This document shows positions 61,769 to 64,000 of a stretch of DNA of 64,000 nt, piece after piece. How positions within the stretch are numbered: the stretch's first letter is position 1; the number at the start of each line of letters is the position of its first letter. Under the pieces are notes generated by a model that saw only the letters and a list, made by a program, of their open reading frames with translations, was not told the origin of the DNA and made no database searches. The position numbers and the translations under genes were made by a program. Source of the DNA: an uncultured Candidatus Pelagibacter sp. (lineage in GTDB: Bacteria; Pseudomonadota; Alphaproteobacteria; Pelagibacterales; Pelagibacteraceae); the NCBI RefSeq assembly GCF_943788075.1, contig NZ_CALSOW010000004.1, positions 124,001-188,000 on the forward strand, read 5' to 3'.

Positions 61769-63696
61769 GATAGGCACTCCTCGTATTCTGGTTCTTCAGA
61801 TTTAGTTTGTTTGTTTTTATAAACGTTGTTTAAAACATCTGTTGATTTTGCATCATTGATATTTTCAGCTCTTTGAATTGATTTTGATCTACAGTAATAA
61901 AGACTCTTCAAGCCTTTCTTCCAAGCATCAAAATGAATTTTGTGTAACTCTTTTTTATGAACATCAGCTGGTAAAAATAAATTTACTGATTGAGCTTGTG
62001 ATATAAATGGAGTTCTGTCTCCACTTAACTCAATAATCCACTGCTGATTAAGTTCAAAGGCAGTTTTAAAAACATCTTTTTCTAAATCAGTTAAAAAATC
62101 TAAATGAGATACAGAGCCTTGATTTGTTGTGATTGTAGACCAAGTTTCATCATCATTTTTACCATGACCCTCTAAGATTTCCTCTAAATATCTATTTCTA
62201 ACGTTAAAAGAACCTGACAATGTTTTATGAGTATAACTATTAGCTGCAATTGGCTCTACTCCAGGTGATGCTCCACCACATATAATTGATATTGATGCAG
62301 TTGGCGCAATAGCTGTTTTGTTAGAAAATCTTTCTTGATATCCATATTCTGCAGCATCTGGGCAAGCTCCTCTTTCTTCAGCTAAATCTTTTGAAGCTTT
62401 ATTAACTTGTTCATCAATTTGTTTAAATATTTTTTTATTCCAAGACTTTGCCATTACTGACTCAAGTGGAATTCTATTTTTTTGTAAAAAAGAATGAAAG
62501 CCCATTACACCTAATCCAACACTTCTTTCTCTTTCTGCGGAATATTTTGCATCTTTAAATTGGTCGGGAGCTTTTTTTATAAAATCAGTTAGAACATTAT
62601 CTAAAAATCTCATCACATCACTAATCATGTCTGGATCATCTTTCCATTCATCATATTTTTCTAAGTTAAGTGAAGATAGACAACATACAGCTGTTCTATC
62701 TCTTCCATCTTTATCAATCCCTGTAGGTAAAGTTATTTCGCTACATAAATTTGATGTCTTAACAGTTAAGTTTGCAAGTTTATGATGCTGTGGAATTAAT
62801 CTATTAACTGTATCAATATAAATAATATAAGGTTCACCTGTTTCAATTCTTGCAGTTAATAATCTTATCCATAAATTTCTTGCAGAAATTGTTTGCTGAA
62901 CAGTACCATCAGCAGGACTTTTTAGTCCCCACTGCTCATCATTTTCTACAGCTCTCATAAATGCATCTGAAAGTAAAACACCGTGGTGTAAATTTAAAGC
63001 TTTTCTATTTGGATCACCACCCGTGGGTCTTCTCATTTCAATAAATTCTTCAATCTCAGGATGATCAACTGGTAAATAACAAGCAGCAGATCCTCTTCTT
63101 AAAGAGCCTTGGCTAATTGCCATCGTTAAAGAATCCATAACTTTAATAAAAGGAATTATTCCAGATGTTTTTCCAACTTTACCAATTTTTTCTCCAATAG
63201 ATCTAAGGTTACCCCAGTAACTTCCAATACCACCACCTTTTGCAGCTAGCCAAACATTTTCACTCCAAAGATCAAGAATTCCTCCTAAGCTATCTGATGC
63301 TTCATTTAAAAAACATGAAATAGGCAAACCTCTTTTAGTTCCACCATTTGATAAAACGGGTGTTGCTGGCATGAACCAAAGATTGCTTATGTAATTATAA
63401 ATTCTTTGTGCATGTAAATTGTCATCTGCGTATGAACTTGCAACACGTGCAAATAAATCTTGAAAAGATTCGTTATGACCTAGGTATCTATCTTTTAATG
63501 TTGCTTTACCAAAGTCAGTTAGGTTTGCATCTTTGGATCTGTCGATCTTAATTATAATTCCCTTATCGTTTTGAAAAAGTTCAGTTTCAGTACTTAAAGA
63601 AAAAAGATCAGGTCTATTTCCTTTTGAAACTTCTTTAACTTCTGGGCTATATTCGGAGACAGCTTTCTTAAGGGCCTGTGATAGAATTTTATTCAT
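61759..63696 (-). CDS. nrdA: Class I ribonucleotide reductase, alpha subunit
   Basis: NrdA reduces ribonucleotides with the help of NrdB. Visible parts are MPATPVLSNGGTKRGLPISC, NLCSEITLP with active-site cysteine and glutamate, SLNLEKYDEW, IAPTASISIICGGASPGVEP and the C-terminal redox pair ECLSCQ. At 645 residues it is shorter than E. coli NrdA, and its first ~90 residues do not look like an ATP-cone. The frame is intact. Two NrdR-like inverted repeats lie upstream. Confidence 0.96.
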   Translation of the reverse strand: MNKILSQALKKAVSEYSPEVKEVSKGNRPDLFSLSTETELFQNDKGIIIKIDRSKDANLTDFGKATLKDRYLGHNESFQDLFARVASSYADDNLHAQRIYNYISNLWFMPATPVLSNGGTKRGLPISCFLNEASDSLGGILDLWSENVWLAAKGGGIGSYWGNLRSIGEKIGKVGKTSGIIPFIKVMDSLTMAISQGSLRRGSAACYLPVDHPEIEEFIEMRRPTGGDPNRKALNLHHGVLLSDAFMRAVENDEQWGLKSPADGTVQQTISARNLWIRLLTARIETGEPYIIYIDTVNRLIPQHHKLANLTVKTSNLCSEITLPTGIDKDGRDRTAVCCLSSLNLEKYDEWKDDPDMISDVMRFLDNVLTDFIKKAPDQFKDAKYSAERERSVGLGVMGFHSFLQKNRIPLESVMAKSWNKKIFKQIDEQVNKASKDLAEERGACPDAAEYGYQERFSNKTAIAPTASISIICGGASPGVEPIAANSYTHKTLSGSFNVRNRYLEEILEGHGKNDDETWSTITTNQGSVSHLDFLTDLEKDVFKTAFELNQQWIIELSGDRTPFISQAQSVNLFLPADVHKKELHKIHFDAWKKGLKSLYYCRSKSIQRAENINDAKSTDVLNNVYKNKQTKSEEPEYEECLSCQ

Positions 63697-63728
63697 ATTT
63701 AGTACTATAATTTGTTATTGTGACGAAA

Positions 63729-63743
63729 ACAACTATATGTTGT
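63729..63743. promoter_or_regulatory. NrdR-box-like palindrome 1 upstream of nrdA
   Basis: ACAACTATATGTTGT is a perfect inverted repeat of five bases around TATAT, 33 bp upstream of the nrdA ATG. It resembles the NrdR box consensus ACACWATATMTWGTGT. Both an nrdA and a divergent gene would be reached from here. NrdR itself is not in the window. Confidence 0.45.
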
Positions 63744-63751
63744 ATGCGTTT

Positions 63752-63776
63752 GTTGTTAATATACTATATAAACAAC
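63752..63776. promoter_or_regulatory. NrdR-box-like palindrome 2 upstream of nrdA
   Basis: GTTGTT and AACAAC flank ATATA-C-TATAT in a 25-bp near-palindrome, centred 28 bp from palindrome 1. Paired boxes upstream of nrd operons are the normal NrdR arrangement. The remaining DNA to 63853 is AT-rich, with no clear hexamer promoter on either strand. Confidence 0.4.
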
Positions 63777-63853
63777 TATTCAATAGAACATTTATAGAAC
63801 GCGACAAAATATATTTCAATAAAAAAAATTAAAAAAGGTTAAGTAATTAACAG

Positions 63854-64000
63854 ATGAATCAAAATATAAAAATAGACCCCTATGGTTTTAGAGAATATGA
63901 CGCTCGCTGGTTGTATGAAAAGGACATAAGCAAGGAAGGAATCACGAATCTTGGTAAAGGTCTAGGAACTCAAATAAAAAAACATACTCAAAAAGAGAAT
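63854..64000 (+). CDS. Phosphomannomutase/phosphoglucomutase, N-terminus (continues past window)
   Basis: The 49 visible residues start MNQNIKIDPYGFREYDARWL, whose FREYDAR motif is the N-terminal substrate-contact region of the alpha-D-phosphohexomutase family, then GITNLGKGLGTQIKK. The catalytic serine loop would lie beyond the window. The family interconverts hexose 1- and 6-phosphates. Glucose or mannose specificity cannot be told. Confidence 0.8.
   Translation, partial: MNQNIKIDPYGFREYDARWLYEKDISKEGITNLGKGLGTQIKKHTQKEN

Noticed and set aside
61768..61777. GTG start for nrdB at 61777
   Set aside because: The ATG at 61768 has GAGGAG at the correct distance; the GTG has none.

Overview
The window is a 64 kb stretch of a very AT-rich, tightly packed alphaproteobacterial genome. 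The gene order, small gaps, TAATG/ATGA gene junctions, low GC and protein sequences suggest the SAR11 clade (Pelagibacterales). No rRNA, CRISPR array, prophage or insertion sequence was seen.

Layout. Bases 1-1736 hold the start of an MgtE magnesium transporter and lipB. From about 31.3 kb back to 1.7 kb almost everything lies on the minus strand and forms one long gene-expression block. In transcription order it is tRNA-Tyr, tRNA-Gly, tuf, tRNA-Trp, secE, nusG, rplKAJL, rpoBC, rpsL, rpsG, fusA, the S10-spc-alpha ribosomal cluster with secY and adk, rpoA, rplQ and an RluC/RluD-type pseudouridine synthase. A candidate promoter lies between rpoC and rpsL, and a perfect 11-bp hairpin lies between rplL and rpoB. 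Bases 31.4-36.2 kb carry an RlmB-like rRNA methyltransferase, tRNA-Thr, tRNA-Leu, nadK, two lipoproteins (one a lytic-transglycosylase-like protein), a gamma-glutamylcyclotransferase-like protein and a CinA-type protein. Bases 36.2-43.5 kb on the plus strand hold sfsA, map, purB-purC-purS-purQ-purL, bolA and a CGFS glutaredoxin. Bases 43.5-46.7 kb hold an autotransporter with four 342-bp tandem repeats. Bases 46.8-55.8 kb on the minus strand hold rpsD, trmJ, cimA, cysS, nadE, a class II DAHP synthase, glmS and a stand-alone GlmU acetyltransferase domain. Bases 55.9-60.1 kb on the plus strand hold gph and a prpD-prpB-prpC methylcitrate operon. The end holds a methyltransferase and nrdB/nrdA on the minus strand, then the start of a phosphomannomutase on the plus strand.

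The genes are mostly core housekeeping: translation, transcription, Sec export, purine synthesis, deoxynucleotide supply, NAD synthesis, amino-sugar supply, aromatic and isoleucine precursor synthesis, and propionyl-CoA disposal.

The strangest property is the reading frames. About forty single-base indels break otherwise well-conserved essential genes: lipB, the RluC-like gene, rplQ, rpoA, adk, secY, rplO, rpsC, rplK, nusG, secE, rlmB, cinA, purC, purS, purQ, purL, the autotransporter, cysS and the DAHP synthase. They cluster strongly: adk and the pur genes are dense with them, while about 16 kb from rplV to rplA has none. Most missing bases fall in A or T runs. Many extra bases fall at an in-frame CTT|A, or more generally NTT|A, junction. 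A poorly polished long-read consensus is the likeliest cause, and the full spans given here assume the frame is restored. The CTT|A bias is unusual enough to be listed as a finding.
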